Of a stretch of DNA of 64,000 nt, positions 16,036 through 25,071 are shown in pieces. How positions within the stretch are numbered: the first letter of the stretch is position 1; each line of letters starts with the position of its first letter. A program made the translations under genes and the position numbers. Source of the stretch: Thiohalocapsa sp963695445 (GTDB lineage Bacteria; Pseudomonadota; Gammaproteobacteria; Chromatiales; Chromatiaceae); NCBI GenBank assembly GCA_963695445.1, contig CAVOGV010000039.1, positions 1 through 64,000 on the forward strand. Direction: 5' to 3'. The notes below the pieces were generated by a model. It saw only the letters and a list, made by a program, of their open reading frames with translations, did no database searches and was not told where the DNA came from.

Positions 16036-17316
16036 TCAATCCGGTACCGCGTCGATCGCCTCGCCGTCGGTGGAGACCGCGAGCAATCTTGCCGTCACGA
16101 TGCGATCGACGCTCGTCGCGTCCGGATGGCGCAGTCTGACCGGTAGATAGTTCGGCGTGTAACAGGCCCGGTACGGGCCTGCCTCGTCGCTGCTGATGCC
16201 TTCCATCAGCAGCGGCTCCCGACGCCCCAGCTGACGCTTCAACAATACCGGCTTTAGAAGCATGCCCAGCGCATGCAATCCCCGCGATCGCGCGCGCTTG
16301 ACTGCGTCCGGTACCTGGTCGGGCATGGTCGCCGCGCGGGTGCCCCTGCGCGGCGAGTACGCAAAGATGTGCAAATGGCCGAAGCCGATCCGCTCGACGA
16401 AGTGCATGGTCTGGCGCCATTCGTCGTCGCTCTCGCCGGGAAAGCCGACGATGATGTCGGTGGTGACGTTGAGGTCCGGTACCGCGTTACGGGCTGTCTC
16501 CACCAGGCGCGCGAACTCGCCGCTTTTGCAGCGCCGGGCCATGCGCCGGAGCACGCTGTCGGCGCCGCTTTGTAGTGGCAGATGCACGTGAGGCATTAGG
16601 CGAGGGTCATCGAACAGCTGCCAGAAGCCGTCCGGCAGGTCCCAGGGTTCGACCGAGCCGAGCCGGATTCGTGGCACGTCGGTGTCTGTCAACACGCGGG
16701 CCAGCAATCCGCTCAGGCTGTCGCCGATGTCGCCGCCATAGCCGCCGGCGTGGACGCCGGCGAGTACGACCTCCTGGATGCCGCTCTCGGTCAGCTGGTT
16801 GATCTCGTCGCAGATCTCCGTGGCGGGCCGGCTGCGCTCCTCGCCGCGGGCGCGGGTGGTGATGCAGAAGGTGCACTGGTAACGGCAGCCGTCCTGAATC
16901 TTGACAAAGGCGCGCTGGCGTCCCCGCGCGAACAGCGCGTCTGCGGCGGACTCGGTTGCGGTGGCGGGCATCAGCGGCAGCGCCAGCTCGGCGCTGGCGA
17001 TCTCCACCAGCCGGTCCTTGTCGGCGTTGTTCACCAGCAGGTCGATGCCCGCGTCTCCTAGGTCCTCGCCGTCGAGAGACGCCGCGCAGCCGCTGACCAC
17101 CAGCCGCGCCCGCGGATTATCACGCTGGGCGCGGCGCAGCAGCTTGCGCGACTTGCGTACGGCCTCGCTTGTCACGGCGCAGGTGTTGATCACGACTAGG
17201 TCTGCCGGTTCCGTATCATGCGCAATGACGCAGCCGCGCTGCCGAAACTGGCGTGCCCAGGTCTCCAACTCCGCCTCATTCAGGCGGCAGCCGAGGGTTT
17301 GCAGTTTGACGCGCAT
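16036..17316 (-). CDS. mtaB: tRNA t6A37 methylthiotransferase MtaB family
   Basis: MtaB is a radical-SAM enzyme that adds a methylthio group to t6A37 of tRNAs reading ANN codons. The 426-residue protein has the N-terminal cluster cysteines C10, C46 and C77 and the radical-SAM triad C144-x3-C148-x2-C151 (DGCRYQCTFC). Family motifs TLGCRLNEAE, INTCAVT, PHVHLPLQSG and DIIVGFPGE are present, and the C-terminal 60 residues form a TRAM-like domain. TLGCRLN rather than TLGC-KN distinguishes it from MiaB and RimO. Confidence 0.92.
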   Translation of the reverse strand: MRVKLQTLGCRLNEAELETWARQFRQRGCVIAHDTEPADLVVINTCAVTSEAVRKSRKLLRRAQRDNPRARLVVSGCAASLDGEDLGDAGIDLLVNNADKDRLVEIASAELALPLMPATATESAADALFARGRQRAFVKIQDGCRYQCTFCITTRARGEERSRPATEICDEINQLTESGIQEVVLAGVHAGGYGGDIGDSLSGLLARVLTDTDVPRIRLGSVEPWDLPDGFWQLFDDPRLMPHVHLPLQSGADSVLRRMARRCKSGEFARLVETARNAVPDLNVTTDIIVGFPGESDDEWRQTMHFVERIGFGHLHIFAYSPRRGTRAATMPDQVPDAVKRARSRGLHALGMLLKPVLLKRQLGRREPLLMEGISSDEAGPYRACYTPNYLPVRLRHPDATSVDRIVTARLLAVSTDGEAIDAVPD

Positions 17317-17520
17317 GGTTGTCTCTGCTCTGGGGGCTTGGTTTGAGTGGCGAGGGCCAAGGGCCGGACGGGGACGGTCCGCGTTGCCTGTTCCAGATGC
17401 TGGGCGCGTCGGTCATGACTCAGGCGCAAGCGGCGCAATCCGTGCGCCAGCGTCAGCATACGCGGTGATAGTGTTCCTGGTGCAGCGTCACCGCGAAGGG
17501 TGAGTCCGCTGTCCCCGCTC

Positions 17521-17925
17521 TCAGCGTGGCGGCCTGCCTTCCGGTGGCGGTGGCGGCGCGTTCTGGTGCAGGATCATGACCCAGCCGTCGCCGCGGCGGC
17601 GGAACGCATTGGTCGCGAACAAGGGGGGTACACCGCCGGGCGGGCCTTCTGCGTTGTTGCGCTCTTCGACGTAATGAATCGCAACGTCGCCGATCTCGAC
17701 CCAGTGCAGGTGGCGGACCTGGATGTCGAGCGGCACGTCGCTGCGCAGCAGGTCGCGGATCACGTTGCGCACCTGGCCACCATGAATGAACGGTTGCATC
17801 GGCAGCAGTAGCGCGATGTCCGGCGAGTCGTCCCAAACACGCATCATCAGTGCGTCGTTGCGTTCCTCGAGGGCGTCGTAGAAGGCGTCCTCGGCCTGTT
17901 GCGGGGTTGCGAAGGGCTGGCTCAC
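17521..17925 (-). CDS. NTF2-like (SnoaL-type) protein
   Basis: A 134-residue member of the NTF2/SnoaL fold, with the typical N-terminal helix AEDAFYDALEERNDALMMRVWDDS, the IHGGQVRNVIRDLL strand-helix and the long final strands DVAIHYVEERNN and GDGWVMILHQN. Catalytic residues are not evident, so it may bind a small ligand or be a scaffold. It overlaps the upstream exported alpha-crystallin gene by four bases (ATGA), so the two are probably made together although this protein has no signal peptide. The C-terminus is proline-rich. Confidence 0.8.
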   Translation of the reverse strand: MSQPFATPQQAEDAFYDALEERNDALMMRVWDDSPDIALLLPMQPFIHGGQVRNVIRDLLRSDVPLDIQVRHLHWVEIGDVAIHYVEERNNAEGPPGGVPPLFATNAFRRRGDGWVMILHQNAPPPPPEGRPPR

Positions 17926-18689
17926 TGCTGCTCCGGGGTCTGGGCAGGTTGCTGACCAGGTTGCTGACTGGGTTGTTGGCCGGGTTGCTGACCGGGCTGT
18001 TGCTCCGGCGCGCCAGACGCTGCCGCCAGGCGCGGGATGACGATGAGGATGCCGCCGTCGCCGTCTTCGCGCAGCATCGCGTTGAGGTCGCCATCCGGCG
18101 GCACCCGCAGACGCTTCATCTGGCTGCCACCGGACCAGCTGTAGCTGCGCCGGAAACCGCGACCGTCGGCGAAGGTCTCCGTGCGGTCGGTCTGAGCGGA
18201 TTGTTCGGCGATGATCACCAGCCCGGAACCGGCAGGCATGACCTGTACCTGCGCCGGGTCGAGACCGTTCAGCTCAATGTCGAGGGTGTATGCCTCGTCG
18301 CTGCGGTGCTGGGTCAGGCGCATGCCGGCGAACATAACCGAGTCTGCGGCGCCGCGCGTCATTCTCTGCTGCAATCTCTCCGGCATCGGATAGGGGTCCG
18401 GCATTGGAGCAGGTGCGACCTCAGGCTGTGGAGGCATCGGTGCATAGCCCTGCGGCGGGTAGTCCATTGGCGGTGTCGGCGGCCAGGTCGTCTGATAGCC
18501 TGGGTCGCCGTAATCCAGCGGAGGTGCCGGATAGCTCATGCCGGGGCCCGGGGCGTAAGCATGACCCCGTAGGGGCGCGCCATCCATCAGTAGCGGCTCC
18601 GCCGACGGCGTCCAGGCGCCTGCCTGTGCCACGGTCAAGAGCAAGGCGATACCGGTCGCGCAGCGTTGAGTAAGCTGGGATGTTTGCAT
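17922..18689 (-). CDS. Exported alpha-crystallin (Hsp20-like) protein
   Basis: From ATG 18689 the protein has 255 residues. A signal peptide (CATGIALLLTVAQAGA) is followed by a Pro/Tyr/Met-rich linker (about 30-95), an alpha-crystallin-like domain (YTLDIELNGLDPAQVQV through MKRLRVPPDGDLNAM and GGILIVIPR, about 135-225), and a Gln/Pro tail made of repeated QQPGQQP units. Cytoplasmic small heat-shock proteins lack signal peptides, so a periplasmic holdase is inferred. It overlaps the NTF2-like gene. The repeat-coding tail may vary in length between strains. Confidence 0.72.
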   Translation of the reverse strand: MQTSQLTQRCATGIALLLTVAQAGAWTPSAEPLLMDGAPLRGHAYAPGPGMSYPAPPLDYGDPGYQTTWPPTPPMDYPPQGYAPMPPQPEVAPAPMPDPYPMPERLQQRMTRGAADSVMFAGMRLTQHRSDEAYTLDIELNGLDPAQVQVMPAGSGLVIIAEQSAQTDRTETFADGRGFRRSYSWSGGSQMKRLRVPPDGDLNAMLREDGDGGILIVIPRLAAASGAPEQQPGQQPGQQPSQQPGQQPAQTPEQQ

Positions 18690-18781
18690 GATGGATACCT
18701 CTTGAACTACACAGGGGTTGGGCACGCGGCCCGGTGCTCACGTCGACCTGACGCGAAGCCTAGCTAAATTATAGTGATCGA

Positions 18782-19285
18782 TCAGCACTGGCGCAGCGTC
18801 CACGTGGGTGTGCCGTCGGATCCGAGTATGCCGTGCCGGATCAACCAGACGCGGGCGTCTTCCGCATCCTGCTCGAACCATGCCTGTGCTGACCCGAGTC
18901 GAAACGTGTAGCCCCACGCGTCCATGTCCGCGCACATTCGTGCGCAGCCGACGCCGGGGAAGGCGCCGGCGAGCACGACCTGAAGGTAGCAGACCGCATC
19001 CTCCTCCGCGTAATCGCCGCCGGCATCGGTGTGCAGCCGGGCGCGCCGGGCCGGGTCCATGCAGATGAAGTGGCAGGCCTCATGCAGGGCGGAATGCAAC
19101 GGGGTATCCTGACGCACGAAGAGGTCGCTACCGATGATGCCTGCTTCAGGAGGCCCCCAGAAGCTGCCTGGAATCGCGTCGCCGTCGGCGACGGTTTTGA
19201 CCGCTAGGCCGTAGCGGCTCAGTACGGCCGGCAGCGCCGACAAGTCTGCCGCTTTCGCTTTCGGATCGTGCGTCGATCGCGTCAT
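18782..19285 (-). CDS. HExxH-motif protein, possible zinc peptidase
   Basis: I do not recognise a named family. The 167-residue product contains HEACHFICMD (HExxH, residues about 69-73) followed about 19 residues later by YAEEDAVCYLQ, a glutamate placed like the third zinc ligand of gluzincin-type and IrrE-like proteins. Seven cysteines is unusual for this size. It lacks a signal peptide. It stands alone between the exported Hsp20-like gene and a divergent membrane-protein gene. Proteolytic activity is only inferred from the motif. Confidence 0.7.
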   Translation of the reverse strand: MTRSTHDPKAKAADLSALPAVLSRYGLAVKTVADGDAIPGSFWGPPEAGIIGSDLFVRQDTPLHSALHEACHFICMDPARRARLHTDAGGDYAEEDAVCYLQVVLAGAFPGVGCARMCADMDAWGYTFRLGSAQAWFEQDAEDARVWLIRHGILGSDGTPTWTLRQC

Positions 19286-19374
19286 AGAGTTTGTTTTACC
19301 GTTGTTTTTCCATTGTTGTGTTCCAATCGCACTCGGTCATGCTAGGGTGGAGTCTCTGCTAACGGGGTGCGGCC

Positions 19375-19830
19375 ATGGCCAGATTGCTTGCTGATCAGTT
19401 GTCGGTTGCTGCCGGTGGGTTGCAAACAGATCCCTCGCTGTTGCAAGCCGTTGCATCGCGGTCGCGCTTGCTCGGCGCGATCGCCGTCGGCGGCTTCTGT
19501 GGTGTCCTGATCACGCTGTCGCTGGCCGGGCCAGTGGCGATGGAACCCGGTCTGATGCGGCTGTTGCATGGCATGGTCGCGATCAAGGGCTTGATTTTCA
19601 TGGCGGCAGCAGCGGTGGTGCTGCGCCGCCTGCGTGGTCCGGTAACGGCTCGCACACTATCCGGCTATGCCGTCGGTCTGGGCCTGTCTGCCGGCGCGCT
19701 GGCCTGGCTCTGGGGCCTGTCCGGTTTGCTGCTGGGGTCGATCGCCTTCTACGGTGGCCTGGTCTTGGCCCTCAAGACGGCATCGCGGGACCGATTATTG
19801 GTTGCCGGCTTCACCCATGGGCGCGCCTAG
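19375..19830 (+). CDS. Unknown inner-membrane protein, 151 residues
   Basis: Four hydrophobic segments are visible (about 33-52, 62-83, 95-112 and 115-131: LLGAIAVGGFCGVLITLSL, LLHGMVAIKGLIFMAAAAVV and two more). There is no recognisable catalytic motif. It precedes the ABC transporter genes by 80 bases on the same strand, so co-transcription is possible. Confidence 0.7.
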   Translation: MARLLADQLSVAAGGLQTDPSLLQAVASRSRLLGAIAVGGFCGVLITLSLAGPVAMEPGLMRLLHGMVAIKGLIFMAAAAVVLRRLRGPVTARTLSGYAVGLGLSAGALAWLWGLSGLLLGSIAFYGGLVLALKTASRDRLLVAGFTHGRA

Positions 19831-19910
19831 CCCGGCTTGCAAAGCGCGGGGACAGCCGATAGTTTACGCGCTCGCCGCCGTCGGCCTGTCCACCGTGTTC
19901 CCACCGATCC

Positions 19911-20837
19911 ATGCCCGCGCTCGTTGCTCGCCAGCTTAGCAAGACCTACCGCAATGGATTCGAGGCCCTGAAGGGCGTCGACCTCACCGTCGAAGAAGGC
20001 GATTTTTTTGCGCTGCTGGGTCCGAACGGGGCCGGCAAGTCGACGCTGATCGGCATCCTGACGTCGCTGGTAAACAAGTCCGCCGGCAGCGTTGAGGTGT
20101 TCGGTCACGACCTAGATCGAGAACCCGAGCAGGTCAAGTCTCTGCTCGGGGTCGTGCCCCAGGAGTTCAACTTTAACCTGTTTTTGCCCGTGGCCGAGGT
20201 GGTGATCAACCAGGCGGGCTATTTCGGCATTCCGCGTGCGGAGGCCCGCGCCCGCGCCGAGTTTTACCTGCGCAAGCTCGATCTCTGGGATCGTCGCAAG
20301 AGCGAGATGCGGCTGCTGTCCGGCGGCATGAAGCGTCGCCTGATGATCGCCCGGGCTTTGGTGCACCGGCCACGATTACTGATCCTGGACGAGCCCACCG
20401 CCGGTGTCGACATCGAGATCCGCCGCAGCATGTGGGCCTACCTGCGCGAACTAAACGCGGGCGGTACCACGATCATCCTGACGACGCATTACCTGGAGGA
20501 GGCCGAGAGCCTGTGTCGGACGATTGCGATCATCGACCAGGGCCGCATCGGGGCTGTCGCCGACACCGCAACCTTGCTCGCCGGGCTCGATACCGAGACC
20601 TTTGTGCTCGACCTGAAGGGCAGCGCCGAGGTGCTGCCGGTGCTCGACGGCTTTGCGCTGGAGCGCGTGGACGCGCGAACGCTGGAGGTGCATGTCAGCC
20701 GCGAGCAGAGCATGAACGCGCTGTTTGCCGCCCTGTCGCGCAGCGGCATTGAGGTGATGAGCCTGCGCAACAAGCAAAATCGATTGGAGAAGCTATTTCT
20801 GGACATGGTCGACCAAGGACGCGAGAAGGCCGCATGA
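19911..20837 (+). CDS. ABC transporter ATP-binding protein (YadG type)
   Basis: The 308-residue ATPase has Walker A GPNGAGKST (37-45), the signature LSGGMKRRLMIARAL, Walker B LLILDEPTAGVD and the H-loop TTHYLEEAE. The remaining C-terminal part (about 225-308) is the small domain found in ABC-2 exporters of the YadG/NodI type. It would energise the permease whose gene overlaps by four bases. The cargo is unknown; drug, lipid or polysaccharide precursors are all seen in this family. Confidence 0.93.
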   Translation: MPALVARQLSKTYRNGFEALKGVDLTVEEGDFFALLGPNGAGKSTLIGILTSLVNKSAGSVEVFGHDLDREPEQVKSLLGVVPQEFNFNLFLPVAEVVINQAGYFGIPRAEARARAEFYLRKLDLWDRRKSEMRLLSGGMKRRLMIARALVHRPRLLILDEPTAGVDIEIRRSMWAYLRELNAGGTTIILTTHYLEEAESLCRTIAIIDQGRIGAVADTATLLAGLDTETFVLDLKGSAEVLPVLDGFALERVDARTLEVHVSREQSMNALFAALSRSGIEVMSLRNKQNRLEKLFLDMVDQGREKAA

Positions 20838-21622
20838 AATTCGACAGCGACCGCTGGCAGCGCTACTGGGTCACGTTCTCGACGCTGCTGAACAAAGAGG
20901 TCATGCGCTTCTCGCGCATCTGGGTACAGACGGTGCTGCCGTCGGCCATCACGACCACGCTGTACTTCGTCATCTTTGGCCGGCTGATCGGCGAGCGCAT
21001 CGGCGATATGGGCGGCTTCGCCTACATGGATTTCATTGTGCCGGGGCTGGTGTTGATGGCGGTCATCACCAATTCTTACAGCAACGTCGTATCGTCGTTC
21101 TACAGCAGCAAGTTCTCGCGTTTTGTCGAGGAGCTGCTGGTCTCTCCGGCGCCGAGCTGGGTGATTCTGGCCGGTTACGTGGCTGGCGGCGTGGTGCGGG
21201 GCCTGATCGTTGGCATCGTGGTCATGGCCGTGGCAATGCTGTTCACGGACCTTAGCGTGCACAGCTATCCGATCACATTGTTGGTGTTCGTGCTGACGTC
21301 GATCCTGTTCGCTCTTGGCGGCTTCATCAATGCCGTGTACGCCAACAGCTTCGACGACATCTCCATCGTGCCGACCTTTGTGTTGACGCCGCTGACCTAT
21401 CTGGGCGGGGTGTTCTACTCGATCGAGCTGCTGCCCGAGTTCTGGCAGACAGTGTCATTGGCCAATCCTGTACTCTACATGGTCAACGCATTCCGCTACG
21501 GCTTGCTCGGGGTCAGCGACATCCCGCTGTTCGTTGCCTTCGGACTCATTCTCGGCTTCATCTTCGTGCTCGGTTACTACAGCCTGTCCCTGCTCGAGCG
21601 CGGTGTTGGCATCAAGAGCTGA
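20834..21622 (+). CDS. ABC-2 type permease (YadH type)
   Basis: A 262-residue inner-membrane protein with about six membrane segments, starting TLLNKEVMRFSRIWVQTVLP and containing FIVPGLVLMAVITNSYSNVVSS, the ABC-2 family signature, and LTYLGGVFYSIELLPEFWQ. It overlaps the ATPase gene as ATGA and forms with it a minimal two-gene exporter. Confidence 0.92.
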   Translation: MKFDSDRWQRYWVTFSTLLNKEVMRFSRIWVQTVLPSAITTTLYFVIFGRLIGERIGDMGGFAYMDFIVPGLVLMAVITNSYSNVVSSFYSSKFSRFVEELLVSPAPSWVILAGYVAGGVVRGLIVGIVVMAVAMLFTDLSVHSYPITLLVFVLTSILFALGGFINAVYANSFDDISIVPTFVLTPLTYLGGVFYSIELLPEFWQTVSLANPVLYMVNAFRYGLLGVSDIPLFVAFGLILGFIFVLGYYSLSLLERGVGIKS

Positions 21623-21792
21623 TCGAGCGCTCTCCGTCGCCGATGCCACCTTCCGCTTGAGACAGGCGGCACGCGATGGGATCATTAAGCCGCTGAAGAA
21701 AAAGGTCGTGGTGGCATCTGGAACGGGTCCGGCCATGGCTGTCGCCCATTTCCGTTCATTCCCAGTTCCGTTCATTCTCGTTGTCTGTCAGC

Positions 21793-24190
21793 ATGCCAAA
21801 ACAATCACGCAAAAACCCCAAACGCCGCAAAGGCGGCATCGGCCTCTGGGGCTTCCTGTTTCGCGCGTTCTTTCTGCTGACGCTGGCCGTCGGACTGGTC
21901 GCGGGTCTCTACGGCATTCACCTGGACAAGGTGGTGCGCGCCAAGTTTGAGGGCAAGCGCTGGGCCCTGCCGGCGCGGGTCTATGCGCGTCCGCTGGAAC
22001 TGTACGTCGGCCGGCCGCTGACTCGCGACGAACTGCTCGGCGAACTGCAGCGGCTTGGCTATCGCGAAGGCGCGCGACTCCGGTCGCGACGGCGGCTGGC
22101 GGGTCGATGGCGAGGCCATCCTGATCCAGAGCCGCGAATTCCGTTTCTGGGACGGCAAGGAGCCCGCGCGCCGATTCACCGTGACGCTCGAAGACGACAT
22201 CGTCACCGACCTGGTCGACGCCGACAGCGGGTCGCCGCTGGCGTTGGTGCGTCTGGACCCCGCGCTGATCGCCAGCATCTACCCCACCCACAATGAAGAC
22301 CGCGTGCTGCTGCGGCGCGAGCAATTGCCGGACGACCTGGTCAAGACCCTGTTGGCGGTGGAAGACCGCAAGTTCTACCAGCACAATGGCGTCGATCCCA
22401 AGGGTATCGTCCGTGCCGCCTATGAGAATCTCATGGCCGGGCGCACCGTGCAGGGTGCCAGCACGCTGACACAGCAGTTGGTCAAGAATTTCTATCTCAC
22501 CCAGGAGCGGACGCTCGAACGCAAACTCAACGAGGCCTTCATGGCCCTGTTGCTGGACCGACGCTATCCCAAGGACGACATCCTCACGGCCTATGCCAAC
22601 GAGGTCTACATGGGGCAGGACGGTAGCCGCGGCATTCATGGCTTCGGGCTCGCCAGCCGCTTCTATTTCGACCGCGAGCTCGATGAGTTGGGCATCCCGG
22701 AGACGGCGATGCTGGTGGGCATCCTCAAGGGGCCCTCGGAGTTCAACCCGCGGCGTAATCCTGACAAGGTGCTGGAGCGGCGCAATCTGGTGATCGATCT
22801 GATGGCCCATCATCAGATCATCTCCGTCGCCGATGCCGAGGCTGCCAAGCAGCAGCCTCTCGGTCTGCGCGACGGCGGCGCCCAACCCTCCGGCGAATAT
22901 CCGGCCTTCATCCAGCTGGTCCGGCGCCAGTTGCAGCGCGACTATCGCGAGCACGACCTACGTTCCGAGGGGCTGCGCATCTTCACGACGCTCGACCCAT
23001 TGGCCCAGGCCGATGTGGAGCAGGCGGTGCGCGAGCGTCTGCCGGCGCTGGACAAGCAGCGCGGCTTCAAGTCCGGCACGCTGGAGACCGCCGCGGTGGT
23101 CACGTCCGTCGCCCAGGGCGAGGTGCTGGCGCTGGTCGGCGGGCGCGATCCCGCCTTCGCGGGTTTCAACCGTGCGCTGGATGCGGTGCGCCCCATCGGC
23201 TCCCTGATCAAGCCCGTGATCTACCTGACCGCGCTGGCGCAGCCGGAGCGGTACTCGCTGGTAACACCCATCGCCGACAAGCCGGTTTCGCTGCGCGTCG
23301 GCGGCAAGCTCTGGCAGCCGAAGAACTACGACCACCGCGTGCATGGCAGCGTGCCGCTGTACCGCGGGCTGGCGAAGTCCTACAACCTGGCGACGGTAAA
23401 TCTGGGCCTCGAGCTGGGGGTCGATCAGGTCGCGCGCATGCTCTACGATCTGGGCGCCGTGCGTGACATCGACGCCGTGCCGGCCATGCTGCTGGGCTCG
23501 GTGTCGCTGCCGCCCATCGAGGTCGCGCAGGTCTATCAGACCATCGCCGCCGGCGGCTTTCGTGCGCCGTTGCGCACCATTCGCGAGGTGCTCGACGCCT
23601 CCGGCAGGCCGCTGAATCGCTATCCGCTGGCGGTCGAGCCGGTCGTGTCCGAGGACGCCGCCTATCTGACGCAATGGGCCATGCGCCAAGTGGTCAAGCA
23701 GGGCACCGCCACCTGGCTCAACAAGCGGCTGCCGTCCGAGCTCGTGGTCGCGGGCAAGACCGGCACCACCAACGACATGCGCGACAGTTGGTTCGCCGGG
23801 TTCAGCGGCGACAAGGTGGTGGTGGCCTGGGTCGGGCGAGATGACAATCAGCCCACCAAGTTGTCCGGCTCCACCGGCGCGCTGCGGCTGTGGGGGGACA
23901 TCATGGCGGGGCTCGACAGTCAGCCGCTGAGCGAGCAACCGCCGGACAGCGTGGTCGTGGCCAGTGCCTGCGGAAGCTCCGGTATCCCGTTCAGTCGTGG
24001 CCATGTGGGGGCCTGTGGCAGCGGTGGCGGCAGCGACGACGGGCGGGTTGCCCGTGCCGCGCCCGAGCAGGCGGCCCCGGTCGTCGCCCAGGAGAGCTCC
24101 CGCCCGCAGCCGAAGCCCGAGCCGCGTGCCCGCGAGCGCGAGCAGCAACGCAACGTTAGTCCTTTCATGAGCGATTTCTACGGAAACTGA
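21793..24190 (+). CDS. mrcB: Penicillin-binding protein 1b, frame broken once
   Basis: PBP1b polymerises and cross-links peptidoglycan in the periplasm. After a short cytoplasmic tail and one membrane anchor (LWGFLFRAFFLLTLAVGLVAG) come the UB2H-type domain, the GT51 glycosyltransferase (LLAVEDRKFYQHNGVDPKG, RTVQGASTLTQQLVKNFYL) and the transpeptidase with SxxK in RPIGSLIKPV, SxN in AKSYNLATVN and KTGTTNDMRDSWF. The frame breaks near 22068 (an extra G in GAAGGCGCGC); corrected length is 798 residues. The C-terminus has a Gly/Ser and Pro/Glu-rich tail. The TPR lipoprotein gene follows after two bases. Confidence 0.93.
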
Positions 24191-24192
24191 AG

Positions 24193-25067
24193 ATGCACAG
24201 AGCAACACCGGTGTTTCTGATTCCGCTACTGGTCACGGCCTGCGCCATGCCGGAGCGCTCGGAGCCGCCCGCGCCGATCGTCGAGTCGAGCAGGCCGGCG
24301 CAGCAGCCCGTCGAGGTGGCGCCCAAGCCGGAACCGAAACCGGAGCCAGCGCCGGCCGAGCCCCGCCCCACCACGGTCTATGCGTATACGCCGCCGGAGT
24401 CGATTCCGGACCCAGCGCCGAAGCCGGAACGACGCCGGAGCCTCCGCCGGCCGCCGCGGCCCCGACGTCGGAATCGGCGCCAGCGACTGCCGCTGCGGCG
24501 CCGAAACCGGCTCCGCAGTCGCCGGCCAAGCCAACGGCTCCGGCTCCTGCCCCGCAAACGCCCGCGGCCCCGGCAAAGCCCCCGGCGCAGGTTGCGCAGA
24601 CGCCGAAACCGGTTGCTCCGCAGCAACCAGCCGCCGCGCCGCAGCAACCGCCTGCACCGGCACCGGTGCCGGCTCCCACTCCTGCCGCACCGCCAGCCCC
24701 CGAGGTGGCGATGGCGCCGCCGCCGTCTGGACTGGCGCCGGCCGGCATGCCGCCGGCGGTGGACGCGCTCGCCGGTCGCGCCGAGCAGCAGCGACAAACC
24801 GGAGACTACGGCGGCGCCGCCGCAACCCTCGAACGAGCGCTGCGCATCCAACCACAGGAGGCCTATTTGTGGAACCGGTTGGCCAGGGTGCGGCTGGAGC
24901 AGGGACTCGGCTCCCAGGCCGGTAACCTCGCCGCTCGCTCCAATGCGCTGGCGGGGGATCAGACCAAGCTGAAGCAAAACAACTGGGAGGTCATCGCCAC
25001 CGTGCGGCGTCAGTCCGGCGACGTTCAGGGTGCCCTTGAGGCGGAGCGCATGGCCGGCGGCGGCTGA
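24193..25067 (+). CDS. Lipoprotein with Pro/Ala linker and TPR, frame broken once
   Basis: The N-terminus is a lipoprotein signal with lipobox LVTAC (modified Cys near residue 17). A Pro/Ala/Lys/Glu-rich linker of about 150 residues follows, then a C-terminal TPR-type domain (VDALAGRAEQQRQTGDYGGAAATLERAL, IQPQEAYLWNRLARVRLEQG). The linker frame shifts near 24430 (one base missing or two added), after which the Pro/Ala pattern resumes. It starts two bases after mrcB, and such genes commonly accompany mrcB; it may be an outer-membrane partner of PBP1b (compare LpoB and YfgC-type helpers), which is inference. Confidence 0.75.
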
Positions 25068-25071
25068 GCCA

